DNA from: Geosiphon pyriformis | Lineage: Eukaryota; Glomeromycota; Glomeromycetes; Archaeosporales; Geosiphonaceae | Reading direction: 5' to 3' | DNA length: 45,542 nucleotides | Assembly: GCA_016748015.1 (NCBI GenBank) | Contig: JAAOMT010000175.1 | Coordinates: 298,052-343,593 of the forward strand | Shown here: piece by piece, positions 19,431 to 29,884 of the stretch | Numbering within the stretch: position 1 is the first letter of the stretch | Layout: each line of letters starts with the position of its first letter | Program-made: the position numbers and the translations under genes | Notes under the pieces: generated by a model | Told to the model about the DNA's origin: nothing | Seen by the model: the letters and a program-made list of their open reading frames with translations, nothing else | Databases searched by the model: none

Positions 19431-19990
19431 CAAAAGTGATGAATATGAAATCAAATTTGGTGAACCTAAAGCAACAGAAGGAATTGAAATAACACCTATC
19501 TATTTTATCAAAAGTCAGCCTGCTTTACAGCTCAAGTACTTCAACAACAATGGACAAGGAATAAAGCCTGAAAAAGCACATGAAATTGATGCTGGATACG
19601 ATCTATAATATCCAGGAAAAGACACTTTGGTTCTTTCACCAAATTCTCTTACCAAGATCAACTTCAAAATTGCTCTCAAAATTCCACCAGAAGCAATGAT
19701 CCAAATTGCTTTTCGATTATCTTTGGCAAGCAAAAGAATTAACATTAAAGGAGAAATTATAGATGCTGAATATACAGAAGACATTACAATAATGTTACAA
19801 AACAAAACCAATAAGCCTTTCAAAATTGAATATGCTGAGAAAATTGCTCAAGCTATCTATTTACTCTTAATCAACATTTCAGGCTTACAGTTAGTCAATC
19901 AAAGAGAACAATTGAAAAAAAGTGAAAGAGAAACACAAGGTTTTGGTTCAACTGGATGATTTACAGTTCCAGTAAACATAGCTCTCAATA
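19431..19990 (+). pseudogene. A2 dUTPase domain
   Basis: dUTPase motifs are readable in order: motif 1 HEIDAGYDL (TAA just after, 19,606), motif 2 FRLSLASK, motif 3 GEIIDAEYTEDI (Asp retained), motif 4 YAEKIAQAIYLLL, motif 5 TQGFGSTG (ends 19,956). A TGA at 19,957-19,959 directly follows, as in A1. The substrate-binding Ser of motif 2 is present, but some Gly residues (GGIID to GEIID) are changed. The position between the Cys-rich module and RT is the same as in A1 and B. Confidence 0.85.
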
Positions 19991-20370
19991 AACAGAATAA
20001 GTCTCACTAGATTTTACACCTTTCTCAACCAATCACTATTTCACCTTTTGAAGAACACCCCGAAATCTATACTTGCCTAAAGCCAATAACCACACAACAA
20101 ATTTTTGAGTCCAATGAACAAATCTGCTTGGAACATAATATCTCGATCCCAAATATTTACATCCCAGAAGGAACAAAGAAAGTCTGAGTTACTTTTTACA
20201 ATCCCAATAATTACCCTGTAGTTTTATTAAATAACTTAGAAATTGGAGTTATTTACAGTATTATCTTTTAACAAGAATTACCCCAAACAGTCCCCAATTT
20301 CTCTGAAATTATTGGATATTTACTACCAAAAATCAACCCAAACCCTAACTCCAAAAACTACTATGTTGTT
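19991..20370 (+). pseudogene. A2 beta-rich segment between dUTPase and RT
   Basis: About 125 codons with alternating hydrophobic residues and no name I can give: SQPITISPFEEH, QIFESNEQICLEHNI, NIYIPEGTKKV, VTFYNPNNYPVVLLNNLEIG. It corresponds to B 14,239-14,583 (QVISIPPYSQYML, NLYLLAKSYSHIKI, NIPEGTTIRF). Stops: TAG about 20,008, TGA about 20,186 (CGA in A1) and TAA about 20,269. It ends just before MEKLFQINMEQLEPQQQ, the lead of the RT. Confidence 0.6.
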
Positions 20371-21790
20371 ATGGAAAAACTATTCCAAATCAACATGGAA
20401 CAACTTGAACCACAACAACAGAACCAGCTCAAAGAGCTAATTGCAGAATACACTGACATCTTTGTTGAAAACAACAATGACTTAGAAAGAACCGATTTGG
20501 TTCAACACCAAATCTATACAGGAAATGCCAAACCAAGACGACAACAAGCCTATCAAATTGTTCCAAAAAGTCACCAATTTATCTGAAAAAAAGTACAACA
20601 GATGTTTAACAATGGGCTTATTCAACTGTCAATGAGTCCATGGGCCTCACCTGTGATCTTAGTTAAAAAGAAAAATGGAAAGATACAATTTTGTGTTGAT
20701 TACTGACAACTCAACAGTGTTATCATTGGAGATGCCTACCCTCTTCTCTGAATTAATAACATGTTAAATGCCCTTGGAAAGTCCAAATACTTTTCAACTC
20801 TAGATTTGGAAAATGGATACTGGCAAGTTGCCATGGATCCCAAAGATCACCCCAAAACTGCTTTCACTACACAAGGAGAAAATTACAAATTCAATGTAAT
20901 GTCTTTTGGATTATGCAATGCACCAGCAACATTCCAAAGGCTTATGGATGTTGTGTACAAAATACTCCTTTGGAAATCAGTAGTCATTTATCTTGATGAT
21001 ACCAATGTTTATTTCCTATCTTTTAACTTATACTTAAAACACCTACAAGAAGTTTTTCAATGATTATGGAAAGCAGGATTGAAACTAAACATTGAGAAAT
21101 ATTATTTTGGAAAAACAAGTTTGGCCTTTCTTGGCCATATTGTCAGCAAGGACAGAATCAAACCTGATCCAAAAAAAATTAACACTGTCAAAAACTTCAA
21201 AACTCCCTGAAACACTACTGAACTGAGAGGATTCATTAGATTAGCCTCTTATTATTGGAAATTTATTAAAGAATTCTCAGAAATTGCAAAACCTCTCAAC
21301 CAGCTCACCACCAAAAACATTGAATACAAATGGACCATTGAACACCAAAAAGCCTTCAAAATTCTCAAGGAAAAGCTTACAACAGCTCCAATTTTCACCT
21401 ATTCTGATTTTAGCAACCGATTCCAACTAGCTACAGATGTCTCATATACTGCTTTTGGTGCCATTTTATCACAATTAGATGACAACGGAAATGAGCGAGT
21501 AATCGCTTATGCTAGCAAAACATTAAAACCAGCTGAGAAAAACTACTCTGCCACAGAACTAGAAACAGCAGCTGTAATTTGGGTCCTACACCACTTCAAC
21601 CTTTATCTCAGACCTAAAAAATTTGATATTATCATTGATAATATTAGACTCAAATAGTTACAAAACAAAAACACCCAACTCAATACAAAACAAACCCGAT
21701 AGATAAAATTCTTAGCAAACTATCAATATATAGTGCACCACAAATCAGAAAAACTCCACACCAATGTTGACTGTCTCTCAAGAATAAGGC
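20371..21790 (+). pseudogene. A2 reverse transcriptase and RNase H
   Basis: RT blocks: NGLIQLSMSPWASPVILVKK, QFCVDY, TLDLENGYWQVAMDP, FGLCNAPATFQRLMD and catalytic VIYLDDTNVYF (YLDD intact). The connection follows (LAFLGHIVSKDRIKPDP, FIRLASYYWKFIKEFS). RNase H begins about 21,400 (LATDVSYTAFGAILSQLDD, IAYASKTLKPAEKNYS, ELETAAVIWVLHHF). Stops: TGA 20,584 and 21,061 (both shared with A1), TGA near 20,705, 20,750 and 21,209 (all CGA Arg in A1), TAG near 21,656 and 21,701 (Trp expected at both). Not functional as it stands. Confidence 0.9.
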
Positions 21791-21848
21791 AAAATTAGAA
21801 AAACACAAACCAACGCCCAACCCAACTAACAAAAACAGCCCACAAACA

Positions 21849-23232
21849 ATGAACCCTGAAAACTACAACAAACTCAAACAATATTTGAAGACATTAACAA
21901 TTTCAACAGATTGGTCTTCAGATAAAAAACACCAATTACAACAACAAGCCAAACAATATTTTCTACACCACAATATCATTTATTATCAAAACTTCAAAAA
22001 TCCAGACAAACCACTCAGATTAATACGGGAAAATGAAAAAGAAACCATTTTATATAACATGCACTCAGACCTTTCATCAGCACACTTAGGAAAAGACAGC
22101 ACCACCCAGAGAACACTAGAATATTACTTTTGGTCTCAAATAAGAAAAGATATTCATGAATATGTTAAGTCTTGTAATAGTTGTCAAAGAAAAGGGGGAA
22201 CTCGCCCTACAGAACCTTTAAACCCAATTAAAGTTAGACAGTCTTTTGACCAAGTTGGTATTGATTTAGTTGGACTGCTACCTATCACCAACCAAGAAAA
22301 CCATTATATTGTAGTAGCTATAGATTATCTCACCAAATGGTCCAAAGCCAGAGCCATTCAATAAGCAGATGCAAAATCAGTAGCAAACTTCATCTATGAA
22401 GACATTATTTGTAGACATAGATGCCCAATTGAACTTTTATCTGACCAAGGAACACATTTTGTGAACAACTTAATACAAGAAATTTGTGAATGATTCAACG
22501 TCAAAAGACCATTATCTTCACCCTACCATCCACAAACAAATAGACTTGTAGAACGTTTCAATAGAATATTGTGTGAATTATTAGCCAAAGTCTCAACTGA
22601 TTTTGAGCAAGAATGAGATATCTTTATTCCATTAGTGTTACTAGTATATAGAACACTAAAACAAGATACCACAAAACACACACTATTTGATTTAACCTAT
22701 GGAAGGACAGCAACGTTACCAATTAATTTCACAGTGGAAACATACCCAATACAACCAATTAATGAAGACAACTTTCAGAAAACACTACAGCAAAGAGCCT
22801 ATACTCTGCTTAGCACATTGGAAGGAAAACAATGAATAGCAGCAACCCACATTAAATACTCCCAAGCTCAACAAAAAGAATGGCATAACAACAAATTACC
22901 ACCAGTCACCAACAAATTTAAAGTTAAAAACAAAATTCTCTTACATAGAACTAAGACTAAAAAATAATGAAGTGGAAAATTTGAAAATAAATGGGATGAA
23001 CCATTTTTTATCCATAAAATCCTAGGCAATGGATCATACAAGTTAAAACTTAATAACAAAATTCTAGCAAAAGTTGCACATGGAAATTGTTTAAAACACT
23101 ATTATTCCAAAAAAAATCCTGAATCATTAATTCCACAAATTGGTACACATTCCCTATTAATTAATCCTGAAGATATTCCCCAAAATTTAGAACCAATAGT
23201 TGTCATTGAACAACCTTCCAACTTGAACACCT
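21849..23232 (+). pseudogene. A2 integrase
   Basis: Zinc-binding HHCC-type region (MHSDLSSAHLGKDSTTQRT, SCNSCQRKGG), then catalytic core VGIDLVGLL (Asp), LLSDQGTHF (Asp) and LVERFN (Glu), so all three acidic residues are kept. The C-terminal GPY-type region follows (FKVKNKILLHRTK, NKWDEPFFIHKILGNGSYKL). Stops: TAA about 22,363, TGA 22,491-22,493, TGA about 22,616 (A1 has Trp), TGA 22,833-22,835 and a TAA-TGA pair about 22,967. In a different frame from the RT. Confidence 0.88.
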
Positions 23233-23428
23233 AAATGATATATTACTATAGTTATTCCCTTATAATTTAGAAACAATTCCACAAAGACATAACAAAAATA
23301 CTGAAAACAAAATCAAAAATAAACATAAAAACCAACACACCAAAAATAATTTCAATTTATTTTTCTTTCAATTCAATTACCTTATAATGACTATTCCTTA
23401 AAACATTCAACAATTATCCCAAAAACTA

Positions 23429-24106
23429 ATGTTAGCTTTAAAAACAATATCCAAATTATCTATTACTGTTACTGAAAACCACATTAATTATACCCAAACA
23501 AAAATAGTTACAAATTTAGCCCCAAATTCACAAAAATATCATCTTTATAAGAAGAACACAAGAAGTTATTCTGGAATTCACCTGCCAGAACTTTTAAAGC
23601 TTGCTTTAAGAGAAAACTTAATGCTTATTCCGATTAGTATTTCACCAAATGCTACAATCTAACAAAGACTTCAACTGTGTCTCAATGAGGAAAGCACCAA
23701 ATATCCTCTAATCTATAGATATTTTCACATTGGAAAAACACTCTATGAACGAAAACTGGAACTTACAACAGCAAACCTCACAAAAGAAGCTATTCAGAAA
23801 CAACTTCACAACGAATTCAAGACAACAGCTAGACCAACAAACAGTCGCTACAAGCTCAAAGCTGCCCTTAGACTTTATGACCTATTTCACACCTGTGAAA
23901 ACATCCTACAAAACCCAATTTTACAACCCTTAAAGATTCAATACATTGGAAAGCTCACAGAACTGAAATTTCAACAATTTTCAGACCAAATTTCTTCAAT
24001 AATCTTGGACTACTATCTGGAAAATACAGACAGTACTTGGACTTCGATAGAGCTCAGTTTTGAGGAGAAGATTATGTTACCAGACAAAATTAGAGATATT
24101 ATTTAG
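23429..24106 (+). pseudogene. A2 accessory ORF after integrase (~225 codons, one stop)
   Basis: Unrecognised protein. It runs from ATG at 23,429 to TAG at 24,104-24,106 in one frame with a single TAA at 23,660-23,662 (probably Gln CAA). The N-terminal part is beta-like and polar (LSITVTENHINYTQTK). The rest is rich in helix formers (IYRYFHIGKTLYERKLELT, KEAIQKQLHNEF, YKLKAALRLYDLF, FQQFSDQISSIILDYYLE). There is no signal peptide, transmembrane segment or Cys pattern, so nothing suggests an envelope protein. The last ~10 codons run into the 3' LTR. B carries a homologue of the same size in the same place, so I take it to be a genuine part of the lineage. A nucleic-acid-binding or coiled-coil role would be a guess. 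Confidence 0.6.
24060..24074 (+). other. A2 polypurine tract
   Basis: TTTTGAGGAGAAGATTA lies immediately upstream of the 3' LTR start TGTTAC at 24,075. The purine run GAGGAGAAGA is the expected plus-strand primer. It overlaps the coding sequence of the accessory ORF. Confidence 0.5.
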
Positions 24107-25054
24107 CATGAAATTACCCTTATAATTTCTATCATTAATTAGTATATATTATTATTTCAATTATTACTTATTACATTTAGCAAAATATCTGAAATTATCA
24201 TTTAATTAACAACTCAATTTGTACATAACACAAATGTAACATAATTGCAATAATTAATCATGCAATACTCTGAACTATGTAACATTCAAAAGTTCATTAA
24301 AATTTGTAGAAATTTGCCGAAATAATTGATAGTTCACCGAAATATTTAATAGTTTGCAGAAATAACTTGTAGTTTACCGAAATGTATCTTTAGTTCAGCG
24401 AAATTGTAGAAAAGAGCAAAGTTCAAGTTTATAGAATAGTGTTACAACAAGTTGTATAAAAGAAGAGCTTCTCTCTTTGAGAAAATGTATCTTACTTTAG
24501 ATTTATTACTTAGAACTATTTCTATACACACAAAAAGAAATAAATATCAAATAATTCAAAAAACCAAATTCTTTAATTATTGCACTTGGAAAATCCTCAA
24601 AACCCAACTAAAATTTTGAAATTGATTAGCTACCAATTTCAGTAAACTGTTAGTGACTCCAGGCCTGGATAGAAAACGTTTCCCTTGACAAAATTCTATT
24701 TCTTTTACAATTCTTTTATTTTCTTGTATTTTTTTATTACAATCATTAGAGTAGCCTATAGACGAGATTCCTATAGAAGAGTTGACTTTCACAGCAAAGT
24801 AACTACACATTTTTAGTGAGCTTCCAGACAAGCAATTCCTGGGAAAGAGTTGACATTTACTACAACGTAACTACATAAAGTAACTGGCAAGGAATTGGCC
24901 ATTCCACTTATAAGCCCAGCAGTTCGAATTATAAAAGATAATTTGAAAGAATAAATTCAGTTATCAGAGGTTCAAACACTTCCCATAGTCGTGAATTAAC
25001 AACATTCCAACAAACATACAAGAGCTAAGAAAAGACCAAAGACCTTCAGTAACA
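24075..25054 (+). repeat. 3' LTR of element A2
   Basis: Begins TGTTACCAGACAAAATTAGAG and ends CAGTAACA, with TGTTAC/GTAACA inverted ends. It is homologous in inverted orientation to 7,325-8,313. At about 24,290-24,415 it carries four to six diverged ~20-bp repeats of the form TAGTTCACCGAAATATTTAA. The LINE fragment begins right after it. Confidence 0.92.
24290..24415 (+). repeat. ~20-bp tandem repeat array in the A-family LTR
   Basis: Successive units TAGTTCACCGAAATATTTAA, TAGTTTGCAGAAATAACTTG, TAGTTTACCGAAATGTATCT and TAGTTCAGCGAAATTG share TAGTT.....GAAAT at a 20-21-bp spacing. The same array is present, inverted, at about 7,970-8,100 in the A1 LTR. It lies upstream of the inferred transcription start, where enhancer-like repeats are common in LTRs. 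Confidence 0.65.
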
Positions 25055-26499
25055 ACATATGGTCTGGTTTTTTTGAGGTTTTTATGGATGAATCTTTGAA
25101 AAATTTTGGTTCTGCTGAAGTTGCCAGTGGTGCTGCTGCTTACTTTCTAGTCTTAAATCTGAGTGTTGGCATTGCTGTCTGGGGTCTCTTGTTATCTACT
25201 ATGGCCAAATTACAGGCTGTTGCTTTGTCTTTGAAGTGTGTTTCTTTTTCATGCACTGTGGTGTTGCATCTTGACAGCCAGGCTGCTATTGATGCTTGTG
25301 TGTCTGAGATGTCTTTGGCTGCTCCTGATTTTCATAATCAATGCTGGATAGAAAGATGTCATATTTTCAATTTGGTTAGGGATAAAGATCTTAGTGTGAG
25401 TTAGGTTAAGGTGAAGGGCCATTCTGGGGTTTCTGGGAATATGGAAGCTGATTTGGCTGCTGGGGCTGTCTCTGAGTCTCCTTTTTCTCTGTTGGTAAGA
25501 GTGTATAAATACTTTTTGGTTGCTGAAGATACTCCTGTTTCCGGTAATGTCTGTTATTTTGTTAGAGATATTTTTCATTCTGTTTGTCGTGTTCATTGGA
25601 AAGCTGGTTCTGGTTTTGATGTAGTTTTAGAGGCAATGATTGTTCGCATAAATTGGGTTGTCACTACAATGGTATGGCATCCTGATTCTCATATGCTCAC
25701 TGGTTTCACTAGTCGTAAGTCCTCAGTGCTTTAGACTTATTTTATAAAAGCTGTTTATAGGAGATTACCAGTAGCAGTTAGGAAGAGGTTGTATGATAAG
25801 CATTACCCTAGTGTGTTGTGTTTGTTGTGTGGTGGTGTGGAGTTCTCTGACCATTTTTTTACTTGCACTCATGAGTCTGACATTTGTGAAGAGATCTTAG
25901 CTGAGACTTCTGCCCATTGGTCTGTTTTGGCTGGTGTTTTTAGGTCTTCTGCTTCTGCTGTGTTACAAGTTTTATTTCAATGTTCCATCAATGTTGGGCT
26001 GTACGCTTTGATTTGCAAAGAGTTTGTGTTAGATAAGTGGTATAAGGAGGCATGTAGTGTTTTCGATGATAAGAAAGTAGCTGTTGCTCAGATTACTAAT
26101 TTTGTGAGATTTGTTGTAGAATTACATCGTGCTAAAGTATGATTGGTGAGGTCTATTCACTAGATAAAGATGGAAAAGACCAGTTTGGTTTATGATGGTG
26201 GTGTTATTTCTGGGCTTGCTCATGGAATGTCTTTGGTTTTGTCTGATGGTGTTGTTAAATTGCTTAGTCTGGCTGAGTCTTTTGCTGTTTGCTTTGGTTG
26301 TTGGATGCCGTGTGATTTTTTTTCTGGCCTGGGTGGTGATATGTTGGTTAATATAGATGTATAGTATTGCCTTGTCTGGCCTGAGTGGCTAGTTACATGT
26401 AGAAAGTGTGTGAGTTACATTTAGTTTGAGCCTTTTAGTTTGGCTCTATGTACTAGATAGTGATTGGACTTCACTTGTTAAATGCATAATAAAAAAAAA
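25055..26499 (+). mobile_element. LINE (non-LTR retrotransposon) 3' fragment
   Basis: Begins at the end of the A2 LTR and ends in an A-run (about 26,487-26,499) after a ~130-base 3' UTR, as LINEs do. Only the C-terminal part of ORF2 is present. The missing 5' part may be truncated, or displaced to the left of the window if A2 inserted into it. It contains the RNase H and zinc-finger region annotated separately. Confidence 0.82.
25060..26364 (+). pseudogene. LINE ORF2 C-terminus: RNase H plus C2HC zinc finger
   Basis: A single frame with stops at 25,402 (TAG), 25,732 (TAG), 26,140 (TGA) and 26,161 (TAG). RNase H: VFMDESL (first Asp), AKLQAVALSL where the catalytic Glu of AELxA is Lys, LHLDSQAAIDA (Asp), VKGHSGVSGNMEADLAAGA (His and last Asp). 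Then LRTYF-type linker text (YRRLPVAVRKRLYDKHYPSV) and a zf-RVT-like finger CLLCGGVEFSDHFFTC (C-x2-C-x7-H-x4-C). The composition is T- and V-rich compared with the LTR elements. The reverse transcriptase domain is not in the window. Confidence 0.82.
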
Positions 26500-28134
26500 A
26501 TGCTTAATATATTAATATTAATAATAATTACAATATTTAAATTAACTTTATATAAATTAATACTAAAAATAATATTTTAATATTTTTAAATTTGTTTATA
26601 ATTTTATGTTTTAATCTAATATTTAACTTAGTTTTTATAATAATTAAAATTAAATTGTTTATTTTTTTGTGCTATTTAACTATGTTATTTTGTTTAATTA
26701 AATTTTTTATATTATAAAACAACCTTTTAAATTAAATTAGTTATTAAAAAAACAAATTATTAAACTTGTTTTTAATAAATAAAAGTTTAATTTTAATAAA
26801 ATAACATTAAAAAAGCCCAAAAGTTTTATTATTTTGGGTTTTAAATACTTAATTTAAATATAAAAAGACTAAAATCTTAAATTTTAAAAACAATAAACCA
26901 AAAGTTTTTTTGAAAATTTTATTTAAAATTATATTTAAAGCAAATACTTTTACAAAAAAAACAATATTAAATATTTAATTTAAAAATCAATTTTAAAATT
27001 TTATTTAATAATAATTTTATGTTTTTTTTAAATATATATAACTTTAATTTTAAAAAAATTTAAAAATTTACTATTTATATATGTATTAAAATTATTAATA
27101 AAACCAAATACATAATTTAATAAATTTATTTAAGTTTATTAAAAAGAAATAAAAACATTTTTTAATATAAATAACAATAAAATAATTTTAATTATTTATT
27201 AATAATATATACTTAATAAATTTCTTAAATAAGTTTTTAAAAATCTTATATTTTAATTTTATATAATCAAAATACTTATAATTTTTATTACAAACCAAAT
27301 TTAATCTAATTTAAAATAAATTAATTTTATTAAATATTAAAATAATATAATAAGTTTTATTTAATTTTTTTTAAATTTAAAACAAATAATTATATAAATT
27401 TTTAATTAGTTAAAAGCTTAATTTGATTTAATAAATTTTTTTGTTATATATTAACTTAATAATTTTTTAAAACTTTAAAAAAATAAAAACTTTTTCAAAA
27501 TTATTTATTAATAAAACTATTTTTTTAATTATTTATACTTTTTTTATTTTTAATATTGTAATAAATTATATTCAAAGATAATATATTTAATATACCAACA
27601 TTTATTTTTTTTATTTTAAGAGTATTTGTTTTAAAGTTTAAAAAAATTTTGCTTTTATTATTAATATTAAACTTAATATTAACTATTATAAATTTTTTTT
27701 AAATTAGTTTTTATGTTATTAAAATTACCAAAAACAGCTATTTTGCTATCCACAAACAAAAATTTGTTCAAAAAGAGAACAGTTTTATTTTTAAAAGTCT
27801 TGATATTTCTATTTACTTTTCTTGGTTTTTAAATAAAATTGTTTTTAATAAAACCATATATAATACTTTTTACAAAAATATTAAATAAGTATAAAAATAA
27901 AAAAGTCAACAAATTAATAACTTTTCTGAACTGTTTGTCTGAAAATTAAAATACAGTAACATTTAAATAACTTAAATCAAATTAACAATTTAAAGAACCT
28001 TAAATATATAATATAAGTGAATTTTTTTATTCAAATTAAATTATAATAAGAAAAATTGTTTATTGGAATTTAAATATTCGTTTCAAGCTAAAAAAAAACT
28101 CGAATTCATAAATTGTAATAAATACTTAACAAAT
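26500..28134. other. Extremely A+T-rich block without genes
   Basis: About 1.6 kb composed almost only of A and T, with runs of 5-9 identical bases and TTTAAA/TTAAT/ATTTAA words on both strands. No ORF of note, no tRNA and no transposon motif is visible. It separates the transposon nest from the 3' end of the PDH-kinase-family gene. It differs in composition from both neighbours and resembles 44,640-45,542. Confidence 0.75.
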
Positions 28135-29608
28135 TCAGATTTGTAAATCCAAAAACTCGTCAATCTGTTTAAGTCTTAAAAACACATCACATCCATAACT
28201 GTGTAAAGACATCAGATTCAATGATCCTCCAAAATATTGCGCATAAGTCCGTGCCAACGGAAGCCTTGAATAAGGAAAATATAAGAAGAAAATATAAATG
28301 GGGAAGCAAGTATTTTTAAAAATCAAAATAGGGCTTTACCCATAACCTAATCCTGCAATAGGACCCCCTAGGCCAGCTTGCATTGCTAATGTAGATACAC
28401 CAGTAAATATGTTATCAGACGAATTAGGATCATCAACTTGTGGTACAGTGGTAAAAGAGTAATCAAAAATAGAGGGAAGATCTTTTGAGGCAATGCCGCC
28501 TCCTTGATCTCTGATTCGAATTCCAATATTGTTTTTTCCTTGAGATATGGTGACCTGAATCGGTGGATGTATATCTCTTTGAAATTTTTGACTAAATTCC
28601 ACTGTAGCACGATAAGAATTTTTCAATATTTCAGAAATTATGTACTCAAAATGAACAGGAACATAAGTAAATGTTGTTTCGATTTGCCCATTAATTAAGG
28701 TCTCAGGTGCTGATCCATAATGAACCTCACAAAGCTCTCCAACAAATGCTGCACAATTCTCTACAAGTTTTAGAGGACTTGTGCGTGTATTGATTATTCC
28801 AATATAATTTGGATTTTCGGCGTTGTGAAGTGCAATATGTTGCTCAGCGATCAGACGAATTCCAATACGAGCTCGAATCATTTCATCCAAAAACGAGGCT
28901 ATATCCTCATATTCCATATATTTCTTACATTCTTGGAAACCTACGAGATAAAGATGACGTGAGAATATATGAGGAAGAAGAAAAAGAACTAAAAGAAAAA
29001 AGTGATCAAATCGTACTAAATAAAGAAATTGAAATTACCCTTAGCTAATGTTGGAATGTTTTCAGAATGTGAATCAACAGTCTTTTTTAAAAGTGCTGCG
29101 AATTCTGTATCTTTTTCTATAGTTTTAATTTCTGGAAACGATTGAATATCTTCAAAAGAATTTAAGTAAAGCTGATAAATGCTCTTTATATGTGGATTAG
29201 TTCCTACAATGAAGGGTAATTTTTGAAGTCTCTTGACACGTCTAGCTAAGCGAACAGGAAGCTCAGATCGCGTATATCGGGCTGATTTTAACAGAGTTTC
29301 GGTACTAAGAGGCGGCTGTCCAAATTGGAGAAGTTGTTTCAACGTAACTGGTTGAATGGATTTTTCTGCATGCTATTTTAAAATAGGTTAAATGTCATCA
29401 GGGTTATTCAGTTTAAAGCAATTTTCCAAAATTTATTTTTTAAACAATCATAAAATAGAGTGGTACCTACCTTTGATAATTTATCGTCGTAAAATGACAT
29501 TACATCCTGAGTCGAATACAGTCGCTGGAAAATGATGTGAAGCCTGGATTTTGGTATTTTTCCCAAGGCACTCGTACGAAATGAACTGAGGAAGAGACGC
29601 GTAAACAT
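28135..29608 (-). CDS. Mitochondrial PDH / branched-chain alpha-ketoacid dehydrogenase kinase
   Basis: Complete 397-residue protein in four exons: 29608-29471, 29372-29039, 28931-28340, 28264-28135; all junctions are GT-AG and in phase. It phosphorylates and inactivates the E1alpha of the pyruvate or branched-chain dehydrogenase complex in the mitochondrial matrix. The N-terminus is basic with Phe, Arg and Ser and no acids for 20 residues (presequence-like). Helical N-domain: [30 protein letters not shown]. The GHKL ATPase has N-box [11 protein letters not shown]1 DQGGGI, and G2 [13 protein letters not shown] ending [19 protein letters not shown] and the ending FLRLKQID look nearer to BCKDK/Pkp2 than to animal PDKs; the substrate is not settled. 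HBS1 lies 276 bases upstream on the same strand. Confidence 0.93.
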
Positions 29609-29884
29609 GATAGTAATGCATATTGTAAATAATCAGATAATTTTTCAACTTTATTAATGAAATAATTAGCTTGGATCGCATGATCCCCAAAAAACGAATT
29701 CCGCTAATCAATTTTCTGTTATGAAAATTTATAGATTTGACAAAGCCTAATATTGTAGATATTCCCTAATAATTTGCCGATTATTCTTGCGACACAAGTT
29801 TAGATCCCCAAATCACTCACGTTGAGGTTAAGCATAGTCAATAGGAGCAAGTGGGAAAAGGTAAAATTTATATATTAAATAGTC

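Larger units (their letters stand above)
8314..25054 (+). mobile_element. LTR retrotransposon A2, split by A1 and B
   Basis: Same family as A1, opposite orientation. Its left internal piece (8,314-8,890) begins inside the protease, where A1 abuts. B (8,891-18,982) then interrupts it, and it resumes at 18,983 through to its 3' LTR. Joining 8,890 to 18,983 restores the reading order of the Cys-rich module (GKQLP then DECDW), with a possible 4-bp target duplication CCAA/CTGA that has two transition differences. The Gag half and 5' LTR are not in the window and should lie beyond the left edge of A1. Confidence 0.85.

Noticed and set aside
644-23000. Reassignment of TGA to Trp, because many in-frame TGA codons sit at Trp positions
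   Set aside because: Host genes in the window use TGG for Trp and end at normal stops. The elements also use TGG, and many TGAs replace Arg (CGA), so decay explains them better.
8891-25054. Classical RIP as the cause of decay
   Set aside because: CpA-to-TpA change would convert TGG to TAG; TGA is at least as common at Trp sites, and many hits are CGA to TGA. Some RIP-like process is not excluded, but the signature is not specific.
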